DNA of 64,000 nt. Source: Burkholderia metallica. GTDB taxonomy: Bacteria > Pseudomonadota > Gammaproteobacteria > Burkholderiales > Burkholderiaceae. Positions 1 to 8,738 of this stretch are shown piece after piece. The DNA lies in NCBI RefSeq assembly GCF_902832845.1, contig NZ_CADFDB010000006.1:141312-205311 (forward strand), read 5' to 3'. Numbering within the stretch: the stretch's first letter is position 1; each line of letters opens with the position of its first letter. Made by a program: the position numbers and the translations under genes. The notes below the pieces were generated by a model that was not told where the DNA came from, did not search any database, and was given only the letters and a program-made list of their open reading frames with translations.

Positions 1-379
1 TCACGTACTTGCGGCCGGCCGCCACCTGCTGGATCGCACCGATCATCTGCGCGGCGTTGACCGTCTTCGACAGGTAGCCGGCGGCGCCGGCCTTCAGCGC
101 GCGCACCGCGTACTGATCCTCGCGGTACATCGAGAACATCAGCACCGGCGTGCGCGGCAGCTTGCGCTTGAGGCGCTTGAGCACCTCGATGCCGTTCGTG
201 TCCGGCAGCGAAATGTCGAGCAGGATCACGTCGAATTCCTGTTTGTCGACAGCGGCCATCGCGTCGCCGCCGTTCTCGGCCTCGGTGACGTCGCGTGCGA
301 CGCCCCGGTCGATCAGCAACTGGCGGATCCCTTGCCGGACGATCGCGTGATCGTCCACGAGCAGGATGTTCAGGCTCAT
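1..379 (-). CDS. NarL/FixJ-family response regulator, receiver domain (partial at window edge)
   Basis: The first 126 residues of a two-component response regulator are visible; the rest lies beyond base 1. The receiver domain has the acidic pair Asp9-Asp10, the phospho-acceptor Asp55 in a LLDISLPD strand, and the conserved Lys in the GYLSK motif near residue 105. The spacing and the VLMFSMYRED segment fit the NarL/FixJ group, so a LuxR-type HTH should follow outside the window. It starts at the ATG at 379, seven bases after the stop of the sensor kinase on the same strand, so the two form a kinase-regulator operon. The stimulus cannot be read from the sequence. Confidence 0.9.
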   Translation of the reverse strand, partial: MSLNILLVDDHAIVRQGIRQLLIDRGVARDVTEAENGGDAMAAVDKQEFDVILLDISLPDTNGIEVLKRLKRKLPRTPVLMFSMYREDQYAVRALKAGAAGYLSKTVNAAQMIGAIQQVAAGRKYV

Positions 380-386
380 GACGACC

Positions 387-1202
387 TCACGAAAGCGACG
401 CGCGGCGGGCCGCGACGGGCACCGCGAGCAGCGAATCCCACGCGAAGCGCGCGGTGACGCGCGTGCCGCGGCCGGTTTCGGGCGTGGCCGTCTCGAAGCG
501 GCCGCCGAACGCCTCGCAGCGCGCGCGCATGCCGGCCAGCCCGTAGCCGGCGCGGCGGCTGCGCGAGAAACCGGTCCCATCGTCGGAGACGATCAGTGAC
601 AGATGCGTGCGGTCGGTGGCGATCCGCACGTCGGCCGACGTCGCGCGCGCGTGCTTCGCGACGTTCGACAAGGCTTCCTGCGCGACGCGGAACACCGCAA
701 GCGCACCGGCGCCGGCGAGCTGCGTCAGGCGCGCGTCGGCCGCGCACACGAAGCTGGTGCGCAGGCCCGTGCGGGCCGCATGGGCGTCGACCCACGACGA
801 CAGCGCACCGACCACGCCCGCGTCGAGCGCCGGCGCGGCGCGCTCGTCGATCAGCCGGCGATTCGCGTCGGTCGCGGCGTCGAGCGCCTGCTGCGCTAGC
901 GCCAGCGCGCGCAAGCAGCCGTCCGGCGCATCGGCCGGCAGCCACGTTTGAACGTTTGCGAGTGCGAACCGCGCAGCGGTGAGTTCGGCGCCGAGCCCGT
1001 CGTGCAACTCGCCGGCCAGATGGCGGCGAGCCGCTTCGTCGGCGGCGAGCAACTGGGCGGACAGCACGGCGATCCGCGCGGCGGAGGCGTCGCGTTTCGA
1101 CGCGGCGCCGGCAATGGGCGGAGTCGCGGCGCAGCCCGGCACGAGCTGTTGCGACGGGAACGGGGCGTGGGCGCTCGAAGGCGCGTTAAGCGACGTATCC
1201 AT
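387..1202 (-). CDS. Soluble NarX-type (HisKA_3) sensor histidine kinase
   Basis: A 271-residue kinase that should phosphorylate the adjacent response regulator. The dimerisation/phospho-acceptor helix (about 55-85) has ELHDGLG with His67, typical of the HisKA_3 group that partners NarL-type regulators. The HATPase domain follows, with the N-box around QEALSNVAKHA, the G1 box VSDDGTGF and the GYGLAGMR lid. There is no transmembrane helix, PAS or GAF domain; the first 50 residues are Ala/Ser/Pro-rich and low complexity. It is therefore probably cytoplasmic and may sense an internal cue or a partner protein. Start: the ATG at 1202 was preferred because upstream in-frame codons give a non-conserved basic peptide. 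Confidence 0.88.
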   Translation of the reverse strand: MDTSLNAPSSAHAPFPSQQLVPGCAATPPIAGAASKRDASAARIAVLSAQLLAADEAARRHLAGELHDGLGAELTAARFALANVQTWLPADAPDGCLRALALAQQALDAATDANRRLIDERAAPALDAGVVGALSSWVDAHAARTGLRTSFVCAADARLTQLAGAGALAVFRVAQEALSNVAKHARATSADVRIATDRTHLSLIVSDDGTGFSRSRRAGYGLAGMRARCEAFGGRFETATPETGRGTRVTARFAWDSLLAVPVAARRASLS

Positions 1203-1617
1203 GACTCTCCCTGCTGTCAGAAAGCGGTTCAGACACCGGCTGGCTGCGTGGATCGGCTGCCGTTTCGATGACGGTCGCCGCCAGAGAATCGCCCTCTGCC
1301 GAGGTAACAAAAGTTACATTCTGTAACACTTGCATCCGACCCTTCCACCCTCATCCGAACGGCAACCACGCGCGGCGAATAATATCTCAAAAATTCCGAA
1401 AAGGTCATGTCGGGCGGACATTTAAGGGTAAATGTGAATAATCCGAATGAACCTGTTGTAGGAAAAACACTGACGCCCAAGCACCGTCCGATGGCGTATC
1501 CAAATGTAACTATTTGATGTGGGATGATCCCAATTTGTTACGAATTCGCCAAGTGTGGACGAAAAAAAACCGGAGCTTTCGCTCCGGTCCTTGATGACGC
1601 GCAAATTCGGGGATCGA
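1203..1617. promoter_or_regulatory. Gene-less upstream region of the two-component operon with GTAAC/GTTAC repeats
   Basis: No supported gene lies here and the stretch is more AT-rich than its flanks. It holds five copies of the pentamer GTAAC or its complement: 1304-1308, 1313-1317, 1323-1327, 1506-1510 and 1537-1541. The first three alternate in orientation with 4-5 base spacing, so they form two overlapping inverted repeats about 100 bases upstream of the kinase start. A separate palindrome TGGGATGATCCCA lies between the last two copies. These look like operator half-sites, possibly for the response regulator itself (inference). Confidence 0.4.
1562..1587 (-). terminator. Rho-independent terminator of fpr
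   Basis: Read on the minus strand, a perfect 7-bp stem (1570-1576 with 1581-1587, tetraloop 1577-1580) is followed by eight T residues. It lies about 30 bases beyond the fpr stop codon. Confidence 0.9.
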
Positions 1618-2388
1618 TCAGTCCACGAACGCGCGCTCGATCACGTAGTGGCCCGGCGCGCTGTTCTTGCCTTCGACGAGGCCGGCCTGCTTCAGCAGGT
1701 CGGTCGTGTCCTTCAGCATCGCGGTGCTGCCGCACAGCATCACGCGGTCGTTTTCCGGCGAGAACGGCGCGACGCCGAGATCCGTGAACAGCTTGCCCGT
1801 GGCGATCAGGTCGGTGATCCGGCCTTCGTTGTCGAACGCTTCGCGCGTGACCGTCGGGTAGTAGACGAGCTTTTCCTTGATGATGTCGCCGAGGTACTCG
1901 TGGCCCGGCAGGTCGTGCTTGATGTAGTCCATGTACGCCAGCTCGCCCTTCAGGCGGCACGTGTGCGTGAGGATCACCTTGTCGAAGCGGTCGTAGATGT
2001 CCGGATCGCGGATGATCGACATGAACGGCGCGAGGCCCGTGCCCGTCGACAGCATCCACAGCGTCTTGCCCGGCAGCAGGTTGTCGGCAACCAGCGTGCC
2101 CGTCGGCTTCTTGCCGATCAGCACCGTGTCGCCCACCTTCAGGTGCTGCAGGCGCGACGTCAGCGGGCCGTTCTGCACCTTGATGCTGAAGAATTCGAGA
2201 TGCTCTTCGTAGTTCGGGCTGACGATCGAGTAGGCGCGCGCGAGCGGCTTGCCGTCGACCTCGAGGCCGACCATCGTGAATTCGCCGTTGTTGAAGCGCA
2301 GGCTCGCCTCACGGGTGCAGGTGAAGCTGAACAGCGTGTCGGTCCAGTGATGGACGGATTGGACGGTGGCGGTGTCGTATTTGCTCAT
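1618..2388 (-). CDS. fpr: Ferredoxin--NADP+ reductase
   Basis: A 256-residue flavoprotein that moves electrons between NADP(H) and ferredoxin or flavodoxin in the cytoplasm, supporting Fe-S enzymes and oxidative-stress defence. The N-terminal FAD-binding barrel has the RAYSIVSP motif; the NADP-binding half has STGTGLAPFMS and CGSTAML. The C-terminus ends in ERAFVD, a short tail as in bacterial class I (Fpr-type) enzymes. Length matches the family (about 250-260). It is monocistronic: a strong terminator follows and a 234-base upstream gap separates it from the LysE gene. Confidence 0.95.
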   Translation of the reverse strand: MSKYDTATVQSVHHWTDTLFSFTCTREASLRFNNGEFTMVGLEVDGKPLARAYSIVSPNYEEHLEFFSIKVQNGPLTSRLQHLKVGDTVLIGKKPTGTLVADNLLPGKTLWMLSTGTGLAPFMSIIRDPDIYDRFDKVILTHTCRLKGELAYMDYIKHDLPGHEYLGDIIKEKLVYYPTVTREAFDNEGRITDLIATGKLFTDLGVAPFSPENDRVMLCGSTAMLKDTTDLLKQAGLVEGKNSAPGHYVIERAFVD

Positions 2389-2622
2389 GGCTTTGAAAAC
2401 GGACGCGCGTGGCGAACGCGAGTAACGGGCCCAAAAACGGGCAAAAAAACCGAGTGCGTCGGCCCGATCGCGGATCGGCCGGCCGGCGCGTCGGACACGC
2501 GCCTTCTCGATGACAGACGTTTGAGGAACTGGTTATTTTACCCTGTTGGCGCGGATCGCGGGCTTGACCCCCGTGGCCGCGCGGATTTGGCGCAACGAAT
2601 CCTTTCAATAAACTTTCGGTTT

Positions 2623-3270
2623 TCAGCGCTCGGCCGCGAGTTTCGCGCCGAGGCCGACGAGCGCCACGCCGCACAGCGCGTCGAGCGGGCGCCGCACGCG
2701 CCGGTAGCCGCGCTGCGCGCGCGGGCTCGCGAACAGGCAGGCGACGCACGAGTACCAGCCGGCCGACAGCACGCCGATCGTCACCAGCACCGCGCCGTTG
2801 AACCACAGCGGCACGTGCGCGGGCAGCATCGCCGCGAACACGCTGGTCCAGAACGCGCACGATTTCGGGTTCGTCAGGCACGTGAACAGGCCGCTGCGAT
2901 ACGCGCGCAGGTAGTCGCGCGCGTGCGGCGCGGCAGCCGGTGCGCGGGTGTCGGGCGCGTCGGCCGGCGCCGCGTCGCGGCGCACGCCCGCGCGCAGCAG
3001 CTTGAAGCCGAAATACACGAGATACGCGGCGCCGCCGATCCGGATCGCCTCGTACAGCCATTCCACCTGGTGCAGCACGGCCGCGAGGCCGAGCATCGCG
3101 AGCGTCGCCCACGCGACCGACGCGGTGCCGACGCCGAGCGCCGATGCGGCGCCGAGGCTGCGCCGACCCGCGAGCGACAGTTGCGAAATCATGAAGAAAT
3201 TCGGGCCGGGGGTGATCGCCGCGACGAGATAGACGACGGCGATTTGCAGCAGGATCGGCAGGCAGGTCAT
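2623..3270 (-). CDS. LysE/RhtB-family amino-acid exporter
   Basis: A 215-residue inner-membrane protein with about six hydrophobic helices. The N-terminal AAITPGPNFFM segment is the family signature, and LTNPKSCAFW matches the usual mid-protein motif. Members export amino acids such as lysine, threonine or homoserine lactones; the substrate here is unknown. A Pro/Ala-rich, Asp-containing loop (about residues 105-125) is longer than in many homologues. The start at 3270 puts the TPGP motif at the normal distance from the N-terminus; the longer in-frame extension is basic and unlikely. It stands alone, with about 140 bases to the next gene upstream. Confidence 0.9.
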   Translation of the reverse strand: MTCLPILLQIAVVYLVAAITPGPNFFMISQLSLAGRRSLGAASALGVGTASVAWATLAMLGLAAVLHQVEWLYEAIRIGGAAYLVYFGFKLLRAGVRRDAAPADAPDTRAPAAAPHARDYLRAYRSGLFTCLTNPKSCAFWTSVFAAMLPAHVPLWFNGAVLVTIGVLSAGWYSCVACLFASPRAQRGYRRVRRPLDALCGVALVGLGAKLAAER

Positions 3271-3411
3271 GGCGGCGCGGCCCGGCGGCGGGCGCTGGCG
3301 GAATGGGCAAGCCGTTAATGTAGCGCGCGCCGCGCAACCGGGCCGCAACCGGGCCGCTATCGCGCCCACGTCGGGCCGATTGCGGACCGAAAGCGACCGA
3401 TTGCCGGAACG

Positions 3412-4227
3412 TTATTGCGGGTCGAGGCGCAGCCGCGCGATGTACGGCAGATGGTCCGACAGCCACGCGGCTTCGCCGGACGGGGCGCGCCATTCGAGCG
3501 GCGTCAGCCCGCGCACGAACATCTTGTCGAGCGCGAGCGCCGGCGAGAACGCGGGAAACGTGCGGCCCGATTCACCGAGCAGCGTCGCGACCTCGGACAG
3601 CCCGATCTCGCCGAACAGCGCGACCGAATCGTTGCGCCAGTCGTTGAAGTCGCCGGCGAGCATCAGCGGGCCGTCGCCCGCGTTGCGCACGATCCAGTGC
3701 GCGATCCAGTGCATCTGGCGTAGCCGCGCGGCGCGCGTGAGCGCGAGGTGCGCGCACAGCAGCGTGACCGGGCGTGCACCCGCGAGCGTCGCGCGCGCGA
3801 CCAGCAGCCCGCGCCGTTCGAAGCGGTGTGCGGAGATGTCCCAGCGGCCGCCGAGGTCGAGCGGATGCGGCGACAGGATCGCGTTGCCATGCCGCCACGA
3901 CGGCTTGAACACGTTCGGCCCGAGCGCGATCTGCCAGTCGAGCGCATGCGCGATCTCGGTGGCCTGGCAGTGCCATACGTCGTCGACCGCGTCGTCCATC
4001 GGCGCACCGAAGCCGGTCGCGAGCACCGGGCGCGGCATGCGGCGCGCCATCGCTTCCTGCAGGAAATACACGTCGGCGTGCGTCGACTGCATCCAGTTGC
4101 GCATCGCGTTCCACGCGGTGAAGCCGAGCGGCGAGCGGCCCTTGTGCAGATTCCAGCTCACCGCGGTGATTTCGTCGGGAGCGGCGTGCGGTTCGGCGAA
4201 CGGCAGGGACAGGGCGTCGGCGGACAT
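3412..4227 (-). CDS. Endonuclease/exonuclease/phosphatase (EEP) family protein
   Basis: A 271-residue protein with the metal-dependent phosphoesterase fold. Visible active-site motifs in order are VSWNLHKG (Asn ligand), YFLQE (Glu ligand), LLCAHLALT, AGDFNDWRN and SDHLPYIA (catalytic Asp-His). Members cleave DNA, phospholipids or inositol phosphates; the sequence does not settle which. There is no signal peptide, so it is probably cytoplasmic. It starts 5 bases after the stop of a secreted hypothetical protein on the same strand, so the two are probably co-transcribed. The start at 4227 directly precedes the conserved domain. Confidence 0.88.
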   Translation of the reverse strand: MSADALSLPFAEPHAAPDEITAVSWNLHKGRSPLGFTAWNAMRNWMQSTHADVYFLQEAMARRMPRPVLATGFGAPMDDAVDDVWHCQATEIAHALDWQIALGPNVFKPSWRHGNAILSPHPLDLGGRWDISAHRFERRGLLVARATLAGARPVTLLCAHLALTRAARLRQMHWIAHWIVRNAGDGPLMLAGDFNDWRNDSVALFGEIGLSEVATLLGESGRTFPAFSPALALDKMFVRGLTPLEWRAPSGEAAWLSDHLPYIARLRLDPQ

Positions 4228-4232
4228 GACGC

Positions 4233-4721
4233 TCAATCCTTCGCGACGTGCGCCCGCACGCGGTACACGAGGTGCGGATGCTGCTCGACGAGCGTCCAGT
4301 CGGTCCATGCGTCGGCGCCGACCGTCAGCCCGGGGTGGCTTGCGACGATTTGCCGCGGCGACGCGGGCACGCACGGATCGGCCGGCTTCGCGTTTTCGTC
4401 GTCGAGCGTTTCCTGCACGTCGAGCGCGAGCGACACGGTGTTCGCGCCCGCATCGACGGTGAGCGGCGCGACCGTCACCGAGCGCGAGCGCTCGGTGGGC
4501 ACGACGCGCGCGGCGTTGCCGCAGCCGACCGGCACCGCGGACGGGTAGCGATGGGTGTCGGTACGGGACTGACCCACGGTGGTGCGTTGCTGGAACGTGT
4601 CGATGGTCTGACCGTCGCGTACCACCTGGATCTCCCATGCGACGGAAGCCGGCGCGGGGCTCTGCGCATGGGCGGCGAGCGCGACGCTCGCGAGCAGGAC
4701 GGCCAGGCCGTGTTTCAGCAT
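4233..4721 (-). CDS. Hypothetical exported protein
   Basis: Not recognised as a named family. The 162-residue product starts with a clear Sec signal peptide (MLKHGLAVLL to AAHA, cleavage near residue 18). The mature part is polar, with two cysteines (in VGCGN and ADPCV) that could form a periplasmic disulfide, and a beta-rich pattern. The ATG at 4721 was chosen because it begins the signal peptide and has GGAG upstream. It is the first gene of a likely two-gene operon with the EEP-family gene 5 bases downstream. Confidence 0.75.
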   Translation of the reverse strand: MLKHGLAVLLASVALAAHAQSPAPASVAWEIQVVRDGQTIDTFQQRTTVGQSRTDTHRYPSAVPVGCGNAARVVPTERSRSVTVAPLTVDAGANTVSLALDVQETLDDENAKPADPCVPASPRQIVASHPGLTVGADAWTDWTLVEQHPHLVYRVRAHVAKD

Positions 4722-4867
4722 GAAACGTCTCCGGAAACGCGCAATAGCGGGGAACGGACGCACATCTTACGCCCGATCGATTTCGGTCGCGATGTGACGG
4801 GACGCGACGCGGCAGGTTCGGCGCACGATGCGTTCCTGTCCGAAAGGTAGGGTCGCGTCATGCGTTT

Positions 4868-5587
4868 TCAAGCGAAAAAGCGCGTGAACTCGGCGACCGG
4901 CGCGCGCTCGGTGACGAGGCGGTTCTCGATCGCGGCCGGGTCCGCATGGCCGAGCGCCATCCCGCAGACGAACCGTTCGTTGGCGGGAATGCCGAGGTGC
5001 TCGGTGATGATCCGGTGAAACGGCACGAACGCGGCCTGCGGGCAGGTATCGAGCCCGCGTGCGCGCGCGGCCGTCATCACGCCCTGCAGGAACATCCCGC
5101 AATCGAGCCACGCACCGTAGCTCATCACGCGATCGAGCGTGAAGAACAGCGCGACGGGCGCATCGAAGAAACGGAAGTTGCGCGCGTGCTGCGCATGCAT
5201 GCGCGCCTTCTCGTCGCGGCCGATGTTCAACAGCCCGTACAGGTCCCAGCCGACCTTGCGGCGCCGGTCGATGTACGGCGACACCCATTCGCGCGGGTAG
5301 TAGTCGTACTCGGCGACGTATTTCTCGTCGCGTGCGGGATCGTCGTGGGCAGCGGTGAGCGCGGCGGCGAGCGCATCGCGCGTGGCGCCCGTCGCGACGT
5401 ACACGCGCCACGGCTGGATGTTGGTGCCCGACGGCGCGCGGCTCGCGGCTTCGAGGATTGCCTCGATCGTGTCGAGCGGCACGGGCGTCGGCAGGAACGC
5501 GCGAATCGCGCGGCGCGACGTGAGCGCCGCGTCGACGGCGGCGGCCGCATCGGCATCGACGCGCGGCAAGGCAGTGGGGACGGACAT
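4868..5587 (-). CDS. Nitroreductase-family FMN oxidoreductase
   Basis: A 239-residue nitroreductase that should reduce nitro compounds or quinones with NAD(P)H using FMN. The FMN-binding start TSRRAIRAFLPTPVP and ASRAPSGTNIQPWRVYV are typical, as is the C-terminal FVCGMALGHADP motif. The region GAWLDCGMFLQGVMTAARARGLDTCPQ is the dimer-interface helix of the NfnB-like group. The ATG at 5587 has GAAGG at good spacing; the alternative ATG at 5593 is too close to that site. It stands alone between divergent and minus-strand genes. Confidence 0.9.
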   Translation of the reverse strand: MSVPTALPRVDADAAAAVDAALTSRRAIRAFLPTPVPLDTIEAILEAASRAPSGTNIQPWRVYVATGATRDALAAALTAAHDDPARDEKYVAEYDYYPREWVSPYIDRRRKVGWDLYGLLNIGRDEKARMHAQHARNFRFFDAPVALFFTLDRVMSYGAWLDCGMFLQGVMTAARARGLDTCPQAAFVPFHRIITEHLGIPANERFVCGMALGHADPAAIENRLVTERAPVAEFTRFFA

Positions 5588-5815
5588 CGGCATACCTTCG
5601 GGACGGGTGCGACAGCGCCGCGCGCGCGGCCGGCCAGGCCGGTGCGGCGGGCGGGTTGAACCGACGATCATACGCCGCGGCGCGCCGGCGTGCAGCGCGC
5701 GCGGGTGTTAGCAGCAGACGCACGCGGCTGCTTGCTTGCGCGGGGATGCGGGATCGCTACACTGAAATCGTAAGGGTCTGATGATCGTGTGACGGCAAGC
5801 AGCAGCGAGGTTGGT

Positions 5816-6796
5816 ATGACGACGGCGATGGTGAAACAGGAACTGGCGGTGGCATCCTTCAGCACGGTGTACGACCTCGAGCAGGTCGAGGCGGCGCTGG
5901 GCGACCTGAACGAGAGCGCGAGCGACGCACTGCGCGCCACCTACGAAAAAATGCTCAAGACGGGGAATCTGCGTTTCTGCGTGAAGCCGAACCGGATGCC
6001 GTCGTTCGACGCGCTCGGCGAGACGTTGCCCAATTTCGCCGAACCGCTCGACGACGTGCGCAAGCAGGTCGCGCTGTGCCTCGAAACGGACGACCGGCTC
6101 GAACTGATGCCGATCCTGCTGCTCGGGCCGCCCGGCATCGGCAAGACGCACTTCGCGAAGGCGCTCGCGCAACTGCTCGGCACCGCCTACCACTATGTGC
6201 CGATGAGTTCGCTGACGGCCGGCTGGATCCTGTCGGGCGCGTCGTCGCAATGGAAGAACGCGAAGCCCGGCAAGGTGTTCGACGCGCTCGTGAACGGCAG
6301 CTATGCGAACCCGGTGATCGCGGTCGACGAAATCGACAAGGCCGGCAGCGATGCGCAGTACGATCCGCTCGGCGCGCTGTATGCGTTGCTCGAGCACGAC
6401 ACCGCGCGCGCGTTCATCGACGAATTCGCGGAAGTGCCGATCGATGCGGGCAACGTGATCTGGGTCGCGACCGCGAACGATGCGCACGCGATTCCGGAGC
6501 CGCTGCTCAACCGGATGAACGTGTACGAGATCGAGCCGCCGGATGCGGCCGGCGCGCGCCGGATCGCGCAGACGATCTACGACGAGATCCGCACGTCGCA
6601 TGCGTGGGGGCGGCGCTTCCCCGACCTCCTCGGCGACGACGCGCTCGACGTGCTGGCCGCGACGCCGCCGCGCACGATGCGCCGCGCGCTGCTGCACGCA
6701 TTCGGCGCCGCGCGGCTCGACGGCCGCGATGCGATCGGGCCGGGCGACATCCGGGCCGACGAGGGCGCCGCGAAGCGCCGGCCGATCGGCTTCTGA
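5816..6796 (+). CDS. Stand-alone AAA+ ATPase
   Basis: A 326-residue ATPase. Walker A GPPGIGKT is at 104-111, Walker B VIAVDEID at about 167-174, followed by a sensor-1 like VATANDA and a sensor-2 region with PPRTMRRAL. The core resembles the ATPase part of Lon and other AAA+ unfoldases, but there is no protease domain and no Lon N-domain. It could be a remodelling chaperone or motor for an unknown partner. The start at 5816 follows GAGG; an upstream GTG at 5789 would add nine residues and is less likely. No partner gene is adjacent, so no function is assigned. Confidence 0.8.
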   Translation: MTTAMVKQELAVASFSTVYDLEQVEAALGDLNESASDALRATYEKMLKTGNLRFCVKPNRMPSFDALGETLPNFAEPLDDVRKQVALCLETDDRLELMPILLLGPPGIGKTHFAKALAQLLGTAYHYVPMSSLTAGWILSGASSQWKNAKPGKVFDALVNGSYANPVIAVDEIDKAGSDAQYDPLGALYALLEHDTARAFIDEFAEVPIDAGNVIWVATANDAHAIPEPLLNRMNVYEIEPPDAAGARRIAQTIYDEIRTSHAWGRRFPDLLGDDALDVLAATPPRTMRRALLHAFGAARLDGRDAIGPGDIRADEGAAKRRPIGF

Positions 6797-6950
6797 AGCG
6801 GCGGTGCGCGCCCGACGGCGGCCGGGCAGGCCGTGCGTCCCGCGTGATGCACGGCGTCGCCGCCATCGGCGGCACGACCTTCGGCACGCGGGTGAACCGG
6901 GACGTACAATCGTTTTCTCTCCCCTCGACGCGCTAGCGGCGCGAAACGTC

Positions 6951-8060
6951 ATGGAGCAGATGGATTGTGTCGTGATCGGTGCGGGCGTCGTCGGTCTGGC
7001 GATTGCGCGCGAACTGGCCGCGCGCGGGCGTGAAACGCTCGTGCTCGAGGCGGCCGACGCGATCGGCACCGGTACGAGTTCGCGCAACAGCGAAGTGATC
7101 CACGCGGGGCTCTACTATCCGCGCGGGTCGCTGAAGGCGACGTCGTGCGTACACGGGCGCGACCTGCTGTACGAATTCTGCGACACGCATCACGTGCCGC
7201 ACCGGCGTGTCGGCAAGCTGCTCGTCGCCACCAGCGCCGCGCAGGTGAAGCAACTGAAGGCGATCGCCGCGCGCGCGGCCGAAAACGGCGTGCTCGACCT
7301 GATGCCGCTCACGCGTGCCGAGGCGCAGACGCTCGAGCCCGCGCTCGAATGCGTCGAGGCGCTGTTTTCGCCGTCCACCGGCATCGTCGACAGCCACCAG
7401 CTGATGCTCGCGCTGCTCGGCGACGCGGAACGCGACGGCGCCGTGTGCGCGCTGAAATCCCCGGTCGAGTCGATCGACGTGCTGCGCGGCGGCCGCTTCA
7501 TCGTGCGCACGGGCGGCGACGCGCCGACCGAGATCGAGGCCGCGTGCGTGATCAACAGCGCGGGCCTCGGCGCCCAGGCGCTGGCGCGCCGCACGCATGG
7601 CCTCGACCCGCGCTGGGTGCCGCCGCTCTATCTCGCGCGCGGCAACTACTTCAGCCTGTCGGGCCGCGCACCGTTCTCGCACCTGATCTACCCGATGCCC
7701 GACCGCGCGGGCCTGGGCGTGCACCTGACGTTCGATCTCGGCGGGCAGGCGCGCTTCGGCCCGGACGTCGAATGGATCGATGCGCTGCGCTACGAAGTCG
7801 ATCCCGCGCGCGGGAGCGCGTTCTATACGTCGATTCGCGCCTTCTGGCCGGGCCTGCCCGACGATGCGCTGCAGCCGGCGTACGCGGGCATCCGGCCGAA
7901 GGTCGCGGGGCCGGGCGAGCCGCCGGCCGATTTCGTCGTGCAAGGCGCCGCGCAGCATGGCGTGCGCGGGCTCGTGAACCTGTTCGGCATCGAATCGCCG
8001 GGGCTCACCGCGTCGCTCGCGCTCGCGCAGCGCGTGGGCGACATGGCGTCGCATGCGTGA
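6951..8060 (+). CDS. FAD-dependent oxidoreductase, L-2-hydroxyglutarate dehydrogenase-like
   Basis: A 369-residue DAO-superfamily flavoprotein. The FAD dinucleotide motif GAGVVG lies at 10-15, and the [18 protein letters not shown] segment is typical of the LhgO / L-2-hydroxyglutarate dehydrogenase group. The C-terminal [18 protein letters not shown] segment completes the FAD site. The likely reaction is oxidation of L-2-hydroxyglutarate or a related 2-hydroxy acid with electrons passed to the respiratory chain. No transmembrane segment is present. The downstream HiPIP gene could be an electron carrier, but the 160-base gap argues against tight coupling. Substrate is inferred from family only. 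Confidence 0.85.
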   Translation: MEQMDCVVIGAGVVGLAIARELAARGRETLVLEAADAIGTGTSSRNSEVIHAGLYYPRGSLKATSCVHGRDLLYEFCDTHHVPHRRVGKLLVATSAAQVKQLKAIAARAAENGVLDLMPLTRAEAQTLEPALECVEALFSPSTGIVDSHQLMLALLGDAERDGAVCALKSPVESIDVLRGGRFIVRTGGDAPTEIEAACVINSAGLGAQALARRTHGLDPRWVPPLYLARGNYFSLSGRAPFSHLIYPMPDRAGLGVHLTFDLGGQARFGPDVEWIDALRYEVDPARGSAFYTSIRAFWPGLPDDALQPAYAGIRPKVAGPGEPPADFVVQGAAQHGVRGLVNLFGIESPGLTASLALAQRVGDMASHA

Positions 8061-8106
8061 CGCGTGCGGCTCGCGCCGGCACGGCGGGCCGCACGAGACG
8101 CCGTGC

Positions 8107-8130
8107 GAAATTCCTTATCTCCGGAATTTC
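8107..8130. promoter_or_regulatory. Inverted repeat upstream of the HiPIP gene
   Basis: Perfect 8-bp arms (GAAATTCC at 8107-8114 and GGAATTTC at 8123-8130) surround an 8-base spacer, about 90 bases before the HiPIP start. It has no T-run, so it is more likely an operator than a terminator. The binding protein is unknown. Confidence 0.3.
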
Positions 8131-8220
8131 TGCGCGCACATTTATTCGCCGCAGCGTTATTCTGTCGAACGGCTGTCGCCAGAACAGCTTTCAAATCGAT
8201 AACGTTGGAGCGAGTCCCCC

Positions 8221-8532
8221 ATGAAAACAACCCGTCGGAGTTTCCTGATTACGAGCATTGGTGCGGTGTCCGCGCTGGCGCTGTCGCGCGAAGCGCTGGC
8301 CGATGCGCCGATGCTCGCGGAGAGCGATCCGACCGCGACGGCACTCGGCTACAAGGCCGACGCCACGAAGGTCGACAAGACGAAGTACCCGAAATACGCA
8401 GCCGGCCAGGATTGCGCGGCCTGCATGCTGTACCAGGGCAAGAAGGGCTCGGCCTCGGGCCCGTGCGGCGCATTCCCCGGCAAGCAGGTGTCGGCGAAGG
8501 GCTGGTGCAGCGCCTTCTCGAAGATGGGTTGA
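8221..8532 (+). CDS. High-potential iron-sulfur protein (HiPIP)
   Basis: A 103-residue periplasmic [4Fe-4S] electron carrier. The N-terminus is a Tat signal (TRRSFL with the twin Arg at 5-6, hydrophobic stretch, cleavage near ALA27). Four cysteines bind the cluster: Cys65, Cys68, Cys82 and Cys96, with the family spacing CxxC-x13-C-x13-C. Tat export fits folding of the cluster in the cytoplasm first. HiPIPs donate electrons to terminal oxidases or reaction centres. It is followed at once by a strong terminator, so it is monocistronic or the end of its transcript. Confidence 0.95.
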   Translation: MKTTRRSFLITSIGAVSALALSREALADAPMLAESDPTATALGYKADATKVDKTKYPKYAAGQDCAACMLYQGKKGSASGPCGAFPGKQVSAKGWCSAFSKMG

Positions 8533-8544
8533 GCCCCGTGCGGC

Positions 8545-8628
8545 ATCGTGCGATGCCGCATTGCGGCGCAAACCGCAACACGCCCGCCGTCGAAAGACGG
8601 CGGGCGTTTTTATTGCTTGAAAACGGTT
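8545..8628. repeat. Direct repeat copy 1 flanking the DUF6402 module
   Basis: This 84-base segment recurs at 10688-10772 in the same orientation with one substitution (C to T in the hairpin stem) and one extra T in the T-run. It includes the HiPIP terminator plus about 35 bases before it and 17 after it. Confidence 0.9.
8581..8611 (+). terminator. Rho-independent terminator of the HiPIP gene
   Basis: Perfect 11-bp stem (8581-8591 with 8596-8606), GAAA tetraloop, then five T residues. Confidence 0.93.
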
Positions 8629-8738
8629 TCTGTGCGGGCGGCCTCGTTACGTGTACACAGGGCAGGTCGATGCCGGCCCGAAGCGCTTTGCCAGGGGCGA
8701 GGGTGATGTGACCGTCTCTTTGGCGTGTCTCGCGTGAC

